A model generated the notes under the pieces. The model ran no database searches. It was not told the DNA's origin and saw only the letters and a program-made list of their open reading frames with translations. The position numbers were made by a program, and so were the translations under genes. Positions 1 to 10,502 of a DNA stretch of 64,000 bases are shown here, piece after piece (position 1 is the stretch's first letter; each line of letters starts with the position of its first letter). Source of the stretch: Cercis canadensis (lineage: Eukaryota; Streptophyta; Magnoliopsida; Fabales; Fabaceae); NCBI GenBank assembly GCA_003255065.1, contig QAOA01005448.1:24117-88116 (forward strand). Direction: 5' to 3'.

Positions 1-849
1 ATCTATGCTGTCTTTGGTCATATTTTTATCAAAGAATGATTTTGACTATATGGATATGTGAACAATTTGGTGTTGTTGACTTTGAATCTTCTGTCAATGA
101 ATTTTTTTTACTTAATGAGTTAAATTTAAAATAGATATTTCCTTAAGAGACTACTATGGGTTTTTTCTAATCTCTATGAGTGGGTTTATAATGCCCTGTG
201 ACTAATGTGATGAGTAGGTGAACTTAATTCTAGCATTCAGGTGGGTGGTATGCATTACCCATGTTATTTTGTTATCTTGCATGTTTTTTTGGGAGGAGTT
301 TGGTCTTATGCAGATTTTATTGCTATTTTTTGTGATGGCGTATGACTCTAACTTTGTTGCAAGAGCACTGTAGTCCAATAATGATAAGATGACCAATTAA
401 ATTGTCTTGTTTAGGTACTACTATTTAGACTAGTCAAAGTGTTGTTTTATGCATGTTTTTGAAATCAAAAGTTGATAGAATAGTGTGGATTTGCATTGTG
501 TCATGTATGAAATTATTTTGATTTGATTGCTGCCCTGATTTATTTTACTCATTGTTTCAATGATCTGGTATGACTATTTTGAGCATAAATGGGTTGTTAT
601 TTAGACTGGTTATTCTCACTTGTTTTGGCTGTTGTTCATGGCTCGTTGGCTATTGTTCATGGCTCGTTTTGATGTTGTCTCTGCATAATTTTGGGCTCTT
701 TTTGGAATTGTTCTGCTTGTTGTCCTGGGCTTATTCCAGAGTTGTTTGGGGCTAGGCTTTAGAGTATTGTTCATGTGATTTGCTCTTTGTTTTTTTTTTT
801 TTGAACTTAATATAAGCCGTTTCATGATTTAGTGCATTGAAGCATTAGA
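1..849. other. AT-rich stretch without a recognised gene
   Basis: No convincing coding sequence. Short open frames here are T-rich and match no family I know. The stretch lies just upstream of sequence that aligns with the 3' half of the L1 long terminal repeat, so it may be a diverged 5' part of that LTR, but I could not find its TGT...ACACC start. Confidence 0.4.
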
Positions 850-2150
850 AATTGCCATTTTCAGGTCTGTCAGTCAACACTGGCAACACTAGATCATTTT
901 TTTTTTCTAGAGGAGCTATAGAGCTCTGATTTGAGTGATTTTTGTCCCGTTAGAACCGGGAGATGCATGCCTTTCCTGTATAAATTTTTCAAAGAAAAAT
1001 TCCCTCTATCCTCTTCCCAATTTAGATTTAAAGTTGGCTATTTTTCTGCACTGTCAAGTTGTCAGTCTTTTCTGGCAGCCCTTAGTTTTTTGTCTCTAAT
1101 TTGAGCTACAGGGCTCTAGTTTGAATGATTTTTGTCTCGTTAGAACCATAAGATATGTGTCTTCTATGTATACAAATTTTAGAATTTATTCATGTCTCTC
1201 CTGCTCCTAGTTCTAATTTGAAAGTGGCTATTTGGTAATTTAGGCTTAATGTTGTCTTTACAGTGGCTATCCCAAAGATATTTTGAAGATTGATTATGAT
1301 CAATTTTAAATTTTTTTCTCTTTATGAACTCATGCTATTTTAAAGCTTTTTCATGCCTTATTTTGTTTTACCTTTTTTAGTAGGATCTTTTGGTTGTTCA
1401 TGCATGTATGGTCTCTTATATTTTTCTTTAACTAATGTTATGTTCCTTGGCTTTATGATCGCATTTGGTTGTTGTTGCCAATGATGTTGTAAGTGGTTGA
1501 TAAGCTAGGAGGCTTGGTCTTAGAGGATTCAACTGGAAACAAGAAGACTTTAGCTTTTTATTTTGTTTAATGTAACTATTTAAATTCCCGTACTAGAATT
1601 TATAAACTCATGCATTTACATTCATTTAGTTATGTGACTATGATGTGTAGTATCCCCAAGCACTTTCACCTATCATGGAAGGGTAGGGCAAGTTGGTCCT
1701 ATATGAGATGTCTTTCTCTATCCGACCTAGGTGAAGGTAGCGCCACCTAGAAAGGTGCTTCATACGATGAAAGGGTGGAATGATTTAGGGTTTGGTAGTA
1801 AAATCATTCATTGCATGTTTAAATTTTTAGCCTTTACTTTATTAGATACTTTTGTAATACATTTATTTTTATTTTCAGGATAAATAAAATAAACTTTTTT
1901 GCCATATTATGTTCACAAAATTAATTTCGGGTAGCCATAATTTAGATGGATGTTCTAGGTTGCCTAACACCTTTCCCACACACAAATTGACTCTTGAATC
2001 CTCTTTGGTTCTTAGACTGTTTTTCAAATTAAAAATGAGTTTTCCATTTTCTTAATACAATTGGTCGCGATTCCAAATTTTCTTTGAAAACTAATTTTTT
2101 TTCTAAGTTCGCTATCCATGTCGTGGCAACCCTTTGGGTACATTGTGACA
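850..2150 (+). repeat. L1 long terminal repeat, 3' part, diverged copy
   Basis: This aligns in order with the 3' part of the solo LTRs at 18388-20793 and 34631-37111. It has about three units of the roughly 190-bp internal repeat (near 877, 1074 and 1260), then the block around 1615-1790, then the motif GCCTAACACC near 1961 and a terminus GTGACA at 2150. The other two copies end TATGACA. No primer-binding site follows, so it is a solo LTR or a 3' LTR. It is clearly older than the other two copies, judging by divergence. The 5' boundary is unresolved. Confidence 0.7.
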
Positions 2151-2349
2151 CAAAGCTAAAACATTGACCACTTAAATGCAATAAAAGGTGAAACAAATCA
2201 GCCACAAAATGGCTAACATTTTGGCCTTTAATGGCTCAACCAATTAGGCTTATAATAAAATATAGCCATAAAATTGTGTCAAACTTCAACCAAATAGAAG
2301 GGATATAACCGTTGGCCTAAAGTCAAATAATCAAAGTCTTTAAACCCAA

Positions 2350-2358
2350 ATATATATC

Positions 2359-2409
<51 letters not shown>

Positions 2410-2410
2410 A
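2350..2410. repeat. (TA)n(TG)n microsatellite
   Basis: A run of alternating TA followed by about 15 TG units. It is a simple-sequence repeat with no associated gene. Confidence 0.95.
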
Positions 2411-2632
2411 TTTTATAAAAATGCCAACAAAAATATTGTGGGTTACATGGCCAATATTAATTACCTGCTATAGTTTTGATCCACTGAAATACTCAAAGGT
2501 AAAGTTTGGCTCTATATTTTGATAAGAGCACCTTCTTTACTCAAACAATTATGACAATGGAGCCACTAGGGATCATGAATAAACATAAATGCAATTAATT
2601 GTTCATGTACATAAGATCCAAGTAAAGCCATC

Positions 2633-4132
2633 GAGTAAAATATGGTTTTCGTCCCTCACTTTTGAAGCCGTTATCAATTTAGTCCCTAAGTACAAAGTGT
2701 TTTCAATTTCGTCCTTGACTTTTTTGTTTCGCTTCAATTAAATCCTTTCATCCAACTGCCACTTAAATGAGTGATAAAAATGATGATATAGGCTGTTAAA
2801 TGGTGACATGTCACCGTCAAATGCCAAGTCAAACACCCCACTTGCCAAATCATTCTAACTGAGCCTCAAAATGCTGCCATTTTGCAAGTGGGCAAACACT
2901 GCCCCAATCATCTTCTTCACAATAGCCTTTGTACTCCGCCATTTATGACCCATCACTTGCTCCTCTATGAATCTCCATTGCAACAACCTATAACTGGAAG
3001 CCATCACCTCCAAGATGGAAAAATTAGAGCACCCAAACTTAAGGAGCTGTGAGGAGTTGTGAATTAAGAAGAAGCTATGAATTCAAAGATGTATTGGGGT
3101 TGAAATAAGTTTGGATTAAGCTACAAATTTTAGTGGTGACTATGAATCTAGATCTAAGTTGGTTTTCTTGGTTGCTAGAAAAAATGGCGTGACGGTGCCA
3201 ATGATTGGGTTGTCAAGGAAAGAGCTTTCTTGTGAAGAAAACAACTGTTTTTTTTTTTTCCCCCAAAATCTGGTTGCATTGTCTCACTATGTTTCTCTTC
3301 ATTTCACTTAAATTTTTAACTCATCCTTTTTGTTTTCTCTTATTCTTATCATATTCTCTATAGATGGAACTCCTATAAGGGAGCATAGTTGCTCTCTTCC
3401 TTTCTTTTTTCTTCCGTATTTTTCAAGCCCAAATAATTTTCTACACCTCTCAATCTTCATCTAAAATTGCTGTTGGGAGTAGCAAGTTATGTGAGCATGG
3501 CCTCCCCTTTGTTTTGCTAAATTCGAATACTGGAATGAATCTTAAAAGGCCATTTTTTAGGATGGTGACACAAGCATGGAACTCATCCAGATTGGAGCGA
3601 AAGAATGATGAACGTTTTGATTCTCATGATTGAGTCGATTGGATCTCATAATGGAGCTTGGGCAGATTGGTGAAGAGTATAGTGTAATTGTACTAATGGG
3701 TTTTCTAATATTTTCTTGGTTTTAATGGGTTTTGCTTAGCTTAGTTCCTATTTCTTTTTCCTCTGTTTTGGATCTAGTGTTGTGCTTTATTCTATTTTTC
3801 TTGGAAAAAAAAATCATCTAGGCTTTTTGGGCAAGGCTTGTAAATTGTTCTTCCAATTGCTGCAGCGAAGTAGATGGCGACCCTTCACATGCATAACGAC
3901 ACCATTTTGAGGTTCAGATGGTGTGATTTGGCAAGTGGGGTGTTTGACGATGGCACGTCACCATATAACATCTTATATCAACATTTCTGTTACTCATTTA
4001 AGCAGCAGTTGGATGGAAGGATTTAATTGAAGTGAAACAAATAAGTCAATGATGAAATTGAGAACACTTTGTACTCAGGAACAAAATTGATAGCAACTTC
4101 GAAAGTGAGAAATGAAAACTATATTTTACTCC
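2633..4132. mobile_element. Non-autonomous Mutator-like element (MULE) with long TIRs
   Basis: The outer 250 bases or so at each end are inverted repeats of one another: left from GAGTAAAATAT at 2633, right ending ATATTTTACTCC at 4132. The inverted match continues through 'CTTCAATTAAATCCTT' and 'CACCCCACTTGCCAAATCA' to about 2890 and 3885. A 9-bp direct repeat AAAGCCATC flanks it (2624-2632 and 4133-4141). Long TIRs plus a 9-bp target duplication are the Mutator signature. The 1-kb interior has no transposase and no reading frame I can assign, so the element would depend on a transposase elsewhere. The right TIR has one extra terminal base. Confidence 0.9.
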
Positions 4133-4166
4133 AAAGCCATCCATTGCTCTTTCGTGTGTTAAAACT

Positions 4167-4920
4167 ATGAAGAACTACATTACTATAAATAGCCACCATA
4201 TATTGCTTTTCAGTGTGTATTATCAAAAACTAACTAATTTGTTCCATTTGATTTTCTTATGGATGATTTATAAGAAAACACTACCATTGAAGAAACAGCC
4301 ACCAACTACTCCTTCTATAGTGCTGCCATCACCCACTTCTTCTTCTAGTAATTAGCAACCACCAAACTTTAATCATTTGCAATTAATATTACTATGGCCA
4401 AACTCTTTTTGCAATGAGACCCCAATAAATCAATGCCAGCTAGTTGTACCAATAAAAAATTTTGTCATTCATGGACTATGGCCACTGATGAACAAGACAA
4501 AATCAGTCATATTTTGTGAAGTAAAGGATCATCCAACTAATGAGATGGTAATTGGTTACTCCTTTATTACAAACTTTTCATGTAATTTAGCATGATTGGA
4601 TGTTGTTTGTTTGCCCAAGATAATAAATTAAATTAATTTTTTGCAGTACGCATTGTAGTTTGTTGAACTCAGCGCTAATCTACTTACTTATTGGCCATAC
4701 CTAAATGCTGCAAACAATTGGGAACAAAGCAAAAGGTTTTGGCATTTTCAATGGAGAAAACACAGCAGCTGCTCTTCCAAAAAGTTTAATTCTCACCAAA
4801 ATAATATTTCGAAATAGCAATTGAATTTGCTAAAATATATGATCTGCTTCAAATGTTGCTTTCAAAGGGTACTCCTAATTTTAATTACAAACTTCAGTAG
4901 TTGAACTAGATTATCCTTTA
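4167..4920 (+). pseudogene. RNase T2 / S-RNase-like pseudogene
   Basis: RNase T2 enzymes cleave single-stranded RNA with two catalytic histidines. In some plants their S-RNase branch sets pollen self-incompatibility. The first part (about 4371-4590) reads LLWPNSFCN followed by NFVIHGLWP, the CAS I block with its histidine. An intron with acceptor TTTTTTGCAG (to 4646) follows, at the usual place for this family. The second part reads ELSANLLTYWPYL, then FWHFQWRKHSSC (4737-4772), where the CAS II consensus is FWxHEWxKHGTC. The catalytic His-Glu pair is replaced by Phe-Gln. After a frameshift comes FAKIYDLLQMLLSKGTPN. Stops at about 4353 and 4656 plus the frameshift make it dead. An upstream 62-codon frame in phase from 4167 may be a decayed leader. 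Family membership is seen; whether it was a true S-RNase or an S-like RNase is open. Confidence 0.85.
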
Positions 4921-5213
4921 CAATTTCTATATATTCTCAACTTATCTAAAATAATTAATTCACACAAATTAAATATTGTGGCATAGGTTCCTTCAATATT
5001 TAATTATTGCTCTAAGTATATTTTGACTTCTTGAGTTTTTAAAAAGTTTAAGTTTGATTACCTTAATATTAATTGCAACATTGTCTTCCTATGATTTTTA
5101 GTAGATGAGAAAATAATGAACGATTGTTTCCTTCGACAATATTATTGTCTTCACCAAAATCCTAGGGTCTATTTGATTTGGCCATTTCATGTTTCCATTT
5201 TTAGTAAAAAACA

Positions 5214-5575
5214 TAAAACGTTTGGTTGTGGATTAGCTTCACATGGTCATGCAAAGGAAGCGCTCACATTGTTTCAGAGGTTTATAAGTGAAGGTTTCTC
5301 TCCAATGAATGTAACTTTCATAGTAGAGTAGATCTAGTTAGTGAAGACATGCATTACTTTAAGTTAATGACAAATGATTATGGCATTTAACTAGAGATGG
5401 AGCATTATGGGTGCATGGTTGATCTTCTTGCTCGTGCTAGTTTAATAGATGAAGTTGTTTAATTGATTTTAAGATTTATGGACTTGTAAAGATGAGAGAA
5501 AATCTTAGAAATAAGTTGATAAAGTTGGATCCAAACCATGATGGGCATTATGTGCAATTGGTTGGAATTTATGTC
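5214..5575 (+). pseudogene. Pentatricopeptide repeat (PPR, PLS class) pseudogene fragment
   Basis: PPR proteins bind organellar RNA. The fragment reads CGLASHGHAKEALTLFQRF, then NVTFI, then after stops HYFKLMTNDYG and EMEHYGCMVDLLARA (about 5395-5450), then in another frame KLIKLDPNHDGHYVQL (about 5515-5565). These match the last repeats and the E-motif region of PLS-class PPR proteins in the correct order. At least three stop codons or frameshifts intervene and no start or upstream repeats are present. It ends at an AT-rich hairpin. The gene family is clear; the particular member is not. Confidence 0.85.
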
Positions 5576-5578
5576 CCC

Positions 5579-5624
<46 letters not shown>

Positions 5625-5628
5625 GGAC
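5573..5628. repeat. (AT)n array bounded by an inverted repeat
   Basis: GTCCCCAT at 5573-5580 and ATGGGGAC at 5621-5628 flank an almost pure AT array, so the whole 56 bases form one long hairpin or cruciform. It lies at the end of the PPR fragment. Confidence 0.9.
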
Positions 5629-5880
5629 AAATAATCTAAAATCTTGTTGAAAGTAGACAAGAAACAAATAAAAAATATATTAACCAAACATGCTTTCATA
5701 ATTTTCATATTCTCATACCAAGCATGTTTTCGTTGTTTTTATTTTCTAGAAACACTTTTCAGTTTTGCAAACCAAACATGTTTCTTAAAATATTAGAAGT
5801 TGAAAAAGAAAATTACTTTCAAGAAATGAAAATTGAAAAATGAAAATAAGAAAACATTTCCAAAAGCAAATAGGCCCCTA

Positions 5881-6536
5881 TATTTCCTAGTCCTTATTGT
5901 AAGTTTATTTTTTTGTTGCATTTTTTCTTCTTTTTTGATTGGCTTCCCCTATTTTTTTTTTTTTATTTGAGACAAAATATATAATTAATTTTTAATCTTT
6001 ATTTTATTAACCTTTTCAATTTTTTGTTTCCTAGAATTTAAGGAATTGCAAGAACGAGGTTCTTAATTTCTAATTAATGTGTCGGATGCCATTCTATATA
6101 TCCAATTCAATGAATAAAATGGTAAATGGAAGAAATATATATTATACTATTCTTTCAATGTAAAACTCTATACATTATAATCTATTAATTGTGATCCACT
6201 TTTTTTAATTGGTATGTTGTATAATGCAACGCTTTTATGACCGTTTGATGTTTTGTGGGAATGAATGTAATCCTTTAACGAAACTTGACTTACAACTGGT
6301 GATTAAAAATTCATTTCTTGACTACTACCAAAAAGAATAAGTTTTTGACTAAATATCCAGTAGAATTTCAATCCACCATTATTATAAAAATAGATGTTAT
6401 ATGAGTTTATTTTAGGGATAAAAAAAAGTTCTTCATTTCAAATTTTAGATCCCACCAACACTTACGGAAAAAAAATCTGAAAAACATTACCCTAAGACTA
6501 TTGAGGAGAAAAATAATTATTTTTGCAATTGAACCT
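5881..6536. other. Intergenic, AT-rich
   Basis: No gene or repeat boundary recognised apart from T-runs and A-runs. The CACTA element begins at its right edge. Confidence 0.5.
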
Positions 6537-7949
6537 CATTACAAGAAAAGAAGGCTTTTCTCATGGAATTTTCTCACAATTTGTGATTTAGGATTGTTTC
6601 TCAAGGAATTTTCTTGCGGAAAATAGAGTATTGAGAAAAATCGTTGAAAGAATTGAGAGAAATACAGTCAGAGCTATAGTGGGAGTAGGGTAGGAACTAT
6701 GAGCCAAAGTTTCTCATGGAACAGGTTCAGTGAGAAATCGCATGAGGAAATTGAGGTGTGAGTTCTCACGGACTTCTTTGGTGAGAAACAAAGTGCACCG
6801 TTTCATTAATGGGCTTCCTCACAGAACTAATCTGTAAAAAATGAAACGCATTGTTTCACGTAATATGACTAGATTAGGGTTTCTGAGTAGTGCTAGGAAA
6901 ACGCTAGGATGTTTTCCTTTCACCTTTTGAAGCATTGGAGCTGAGGTTAGCCGAAATCCCCACTTTTCTTTTCTTGAGTTGTTTTTGGGGATGAGCAAAT
7001 TTCTGTGGAATTTGTGGTTGGTTCTTAGTTTACTTTTAATGCACATTCATTGTGGATTGTTGTTAACATGATTATGTATTTGGTTTCTTGCTATTGTTTT
7101 GAGTTAGAAAATTTTTTGAATTTGAATTGTTAACTTAAAATTGGAGTTGATGTAGATTTTTTTTGTAGAAATTTCTTGAGGGCTTTTGATCTATGATGCG
7201 TATAGAGTGTTTGTAATATTTTTTGACTTTTTAGAATTATTTTGAATGAATTTAAAATTTTTGTTGTTCAGTGCAACATTTAATTAATTAAATTGCGTAT
7301 GAAAGTGTTGAGGTTTGGAAAATTTTATTTAGGATTTGGGTGCAGAGGGTTTGTAAAAAATTTTTGTAGATTTTTTGGAATTAATTAGTATTTATTAGAA
7401 ATTTTAGGGGTTTAGGATTTAGAGTAATTGATGCATGTATGTAATAGATTTAGAGTAATTTGGATTTGATGGAATTAATATATGTTAGAGTAAAGTTGAC
7501 ATAATTGTCATTTTTTGCGGAATTAAAATGTATAAGGATGTGAGATGAAATTTAAAAATATATAGGATATGTTGTTTAACTCAAAAACTTGCATGAGAGT
7601 TAATCGCATATGATTAACTCTCGGTTCATCCCTCATTTTAGGATTGTTCTTGGAGTAATTGTTTCTCTAATAGAACTTTAGAGCTTAGGGAGTAATTTGT
7701 TCAAGTCAATTTAACAACATTTCTCTTGTGTTTATCTGGGGACATAGTTATGCTGGTGGTATAGTGTAATTTGGGTAACATAAGGGAGGCATTGCTGAAA
7801 TTTTCTTAAACAAGTTGCTTGTATATGCTTCTACTAGTAACGGAACACTCTTCAAGAATGGATAGAAGCCATACTCGTGCAACTAAGCAGTTTTCAAGAT
7901 TTATAGCAAAACATTAACAAGTTAGTATATTGTTGAATATTAAACGAAT

Positions 7950-9130
7950 ATGGAAATCACTAAACATCATTGTTTGATGTACAATAGACTTGAACCCAAT
8001 AGTAAGGCGGTTAGAAATGAGTTTTATGTCGGCGTTAAGGAATTTGTTGCATTTGCTAATGAACTTAATGTGTATAGACAAGAAGGGAAGTTTAGATGTC
8101 CATGTGTTAAATGTAATTGTTAGAAGTTTCATGAACCAGATGAAATAAGGATGCATCTATATATGAAAGGTTTCATGGCCGATTATTATTATTGGGATAA
8201 TCATTGAGAGGTCCGTCCACCATTTGTCCTTAATGAAGTTGAAACCCAACATTTTGATTCATATGAGCATATGGTTATGAATGATGCTGGGCCATATTTT
8301 GAAAGCGAGTATATGTCGAAAGAGGATCCTAATCATGATTCAGCCAAGTTTTATAATATGTTGATGGCTGCACAATCTCCATTATGGGATGGATGTGAGA
8401 ACCACTCTATGCTTTCAACAACTGTTAGCTTGTTAAGCATCAAGTTAGACTATAACATTCTCAAGGCATGTACTAATGAGATTATCACTTTGATATGTGA
8501 GATATTTCCTACTGGTCATCAGATGCCTACTAATTTGTACCAAACCATGTCTAAACTTGGTTGTGGCAATTAGAAGATTGATAGTTGTCCACAAGGGTGT
8601 ATGTTGTATTATGGTGATGATGAAAATGTAAGACATTGTCGATTTTGTGGTGAAGCATGGTTCAGGGAATCAAAAGTAGAGGAAAGAAAGGTTAGGGATG
8701 TTCTGAACAAAGAAATGTGGTATTTACCAATTATTCCTAGATTACAAAGACTTTTTCCATCTAATGCATTTACGAGAAATATGAGATGGCATCACGAAAG
8801 TCTTCGCGAGCCAGAGGTGTTGTCGCATCCATCAGATGGAGATGCATGGAAACATTTTGATAAAATTAACCTGGATTTCACATTAGAACCAATGAATATT
8901 AAGTTAGATTTGTGTGTTAATGGTTTTAGTCCCTTTAATATGAATGCAAAATCATATTCTTGTGGGCTTGTAATCATTACTCCTTATAATCTTTCACCTG
9001 GCATGTGTATGATAAAGGGAATACATGTTCTTGACAGTAATTATTCATGGTCCACATAATCCAAAAAGCAAAATTGATGTTTTCTTGGCATCCCTTAATT
9101 GGTAGAAAATCTTTGAGCAAAACAAAAAGA
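7950..9130 (+). pseudogene. CACTA TNP2-like transposase, truncated
   Basis: From ATG at 7950 one frame runs to about 9020. It starts with a transposase-associated N-terminal domain (NEFYVGVKEFVAFANELNVY, then FRCPCVKCNC and MHLYMKGFMADYYYW). It continues into the TNP2 core: CRFCGEAWF zinc-like motif, MWYLPIIPRLQRLF, MRWHHESLREPEVLSHPSDG, DAWKHFD and VIITPYNLSPGMCM. In-frame stops fall near 8121, 8205 and 8571. A frameshift near 9022 moves the next block (MFLTVIIHGPHNPKSKIDVF) to another frame. The remainder of the core, including later catalytic acidic residues, is deleted. Known for the family: the protein cuts and pastes CACTA elements by binding the termini. Confidence 0.92.
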
Positions 9131-9297
9131 ATCGGTCGATAAATCAAGGCATATGTTACCACAGGTGAGTCCATCAGCATCTTTGAGCATAAGAGAATGC
9201 TAGTATATTTTTTAAAAACTTAGCAAAAATACAACTGACACATACTTCTTCTATGTTTTTTTTACTGTTCTTAACTTTGTTTGATTGATTGTAGGAA

Positions 9298-9640
9298 TAG
9301 ACATTGGGGAGGGAACCTAAAGCGCTAGAGGCATTTCGTCACTTACAACACAATGTGAAGAAAGGTTAGGTGCATCCAATGGCTGAATCTACTTATGTAA
9401 GTTTAGTTAAAGTTTGTTACAATCTTATGAAACATGTTTCTCATTAACATGTTATTAATGGATTTGTGTTTTATGGAATTATGATCAAACTTATGTAGAC
9501 CTCGTTTAACCAGCTAAGGGAATGGAGTCAGTCCTCTTGTTCTTTAGTGAATGACATATCTTTATGGCTCAATGTTGTTGGAGGCAAGAACTAGAAAGGA
9601 TGCATTTATGGCACAGGCTTTGAGGCTAGTTGCATGGACT
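9298..9640 (+). pseudogene. Plant En/Spm-type second-ORF (PTTA-like) fragment
   Basis: Short blocks resemble the C-terminal part of the plant En/Spm-associated protein: GREPKALEAFRHLQHNV, then AESTY, then LWLNVVGGKN, a stop, and KGCIYGTGFEA (about 9563-9628). Several stops and an intron-like spacer interrupt it. Downstream to about 10005 there is a low-complexity Ala/Ser/Pro-like stretch I cannot assign. Its location inside the CACTA element supports the call. Confidence 0.65.
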
Positions 9641-10502
9641 CCCTTCAATGACCTAGACACTAGAGACGTCATTGAATCCCTAACTTTCAGTAGTGATCGA
9701 TCATGCGGTTGCTTTGATGGAGAAAGTTCAGGATCAGCAGCAGGAGTTGTATTAGTTAAGCAGTTACAAGACTGTGGTGCACCACTTAGTTACATAGCTC
9801 AGTCTTGGCTAGTCAGATCCTTTTGTTGTTATTTGGATTGCTGCCACCGTAGCTCATGTGCTCACTCCTAGGATGGCTATTGCTGCCCTTCCTGCTACTT
9901 CCACTCCTTCGGCTCCTCTTGCTATTGCTATTCTGCCTAGTACTATGGCTGACCCAGATGTTGAGGATGACTCCAATGCCCAGGACAACATTGATGATGA
10001 GGCTTAGAGACTCTTGTATAGGATGTTTCTTTTGACATTTTTTAGTACATTTGATGCACATTATACTCATTTATTAGCATTGCACATTGCTTTATTATAT
10101 TTGTGATTTCTTTTTCCATCTTTTGAATATTCTAGATTTGGCTATTTTGTTGCTATTTCGCAAAACTCTAATTTTTCTTTGATTTCTCACAGAGAAGGTT
10201 TGTGAGAAAGGTCGTGAGAACCCTATGATTCCTCTTTTTCTCATGGAAAAAATGCCACTTTCTCATAGAACTTTTCCGTGAGAAATTTGTTTCACGCCTA
10301 CTATAAGTCCATGGAAAATTTCGTGAGAAGCATTCTCACGGAGAAAAAATCTATGAGAAAAGTGGTTCCTCACGAGAGTTTTTCTGATGACACGGTTTTT
10401 ATAAGACAAAATCCATGAGAAACATGTTTCTCATGGAATTTTGGGCATTTTTTCACAGTTTTTTTTTTTCCATGAGAAAAGCATTATTTTCTTGTCGTGC
10501 CT

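Larger units (their letters stand above)
5163..5880. mobile_element. Candidate TIR element enclosing a PPR fragment
   Basis: The ends are imperfect inverted repeats: TAGGGTCTATTTG at 5163 and, on the other strand, TAGGGGCCTATTTG from 5880. Both continue into similar T-rich 'TTTCATTTTT' sequence. The PPR gene fragment lies between them. I could not find a matching target duplication, so this could also be two unrelated MITE pieces. If real, it is a Pack-type element that picked up part of a host gene. Confidence 0.35.
6537..10499 (+). mobile_element. CACTA (En/Spm) DNA transposon, defective
   Basis: The left end reads CATTACAAGAAAA and the right end, on the other strand, CACGACAAGAAAA. Both are slightly decayed forms of the canonical CACTACAAGAAAA terminus. 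The 3-bp target duplication CCT is at 6534-6536 and 10500-10502. Both inner ends carry many copies of short motifs such as TTTCTCATGGAA and TCTCACGG in both orientations, as expected for the subterminal transposase-binding arrays of this superfamily. The interior holds broken TNP2-type transposase and a second En/Spm protein fragment on the plus strand. At 3.96 kb it is much shorter than autonomous members, so it is a deletion derivative. Confidence 0.92.

Noticed and set aside
570..825. Open frames on both strands near the left edge.
   Set aside because: Low-complexity, with repeated short units such as ATGGCTCGTT; no homologue recognised.
2637..4130. The long inverted repeat considered as a microRNA or hairpin-RNA gene.
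   Set aside because: The arms are 1 kb apart and flanked by a 9-bp duplication, which is better explained as MULE TIRs.
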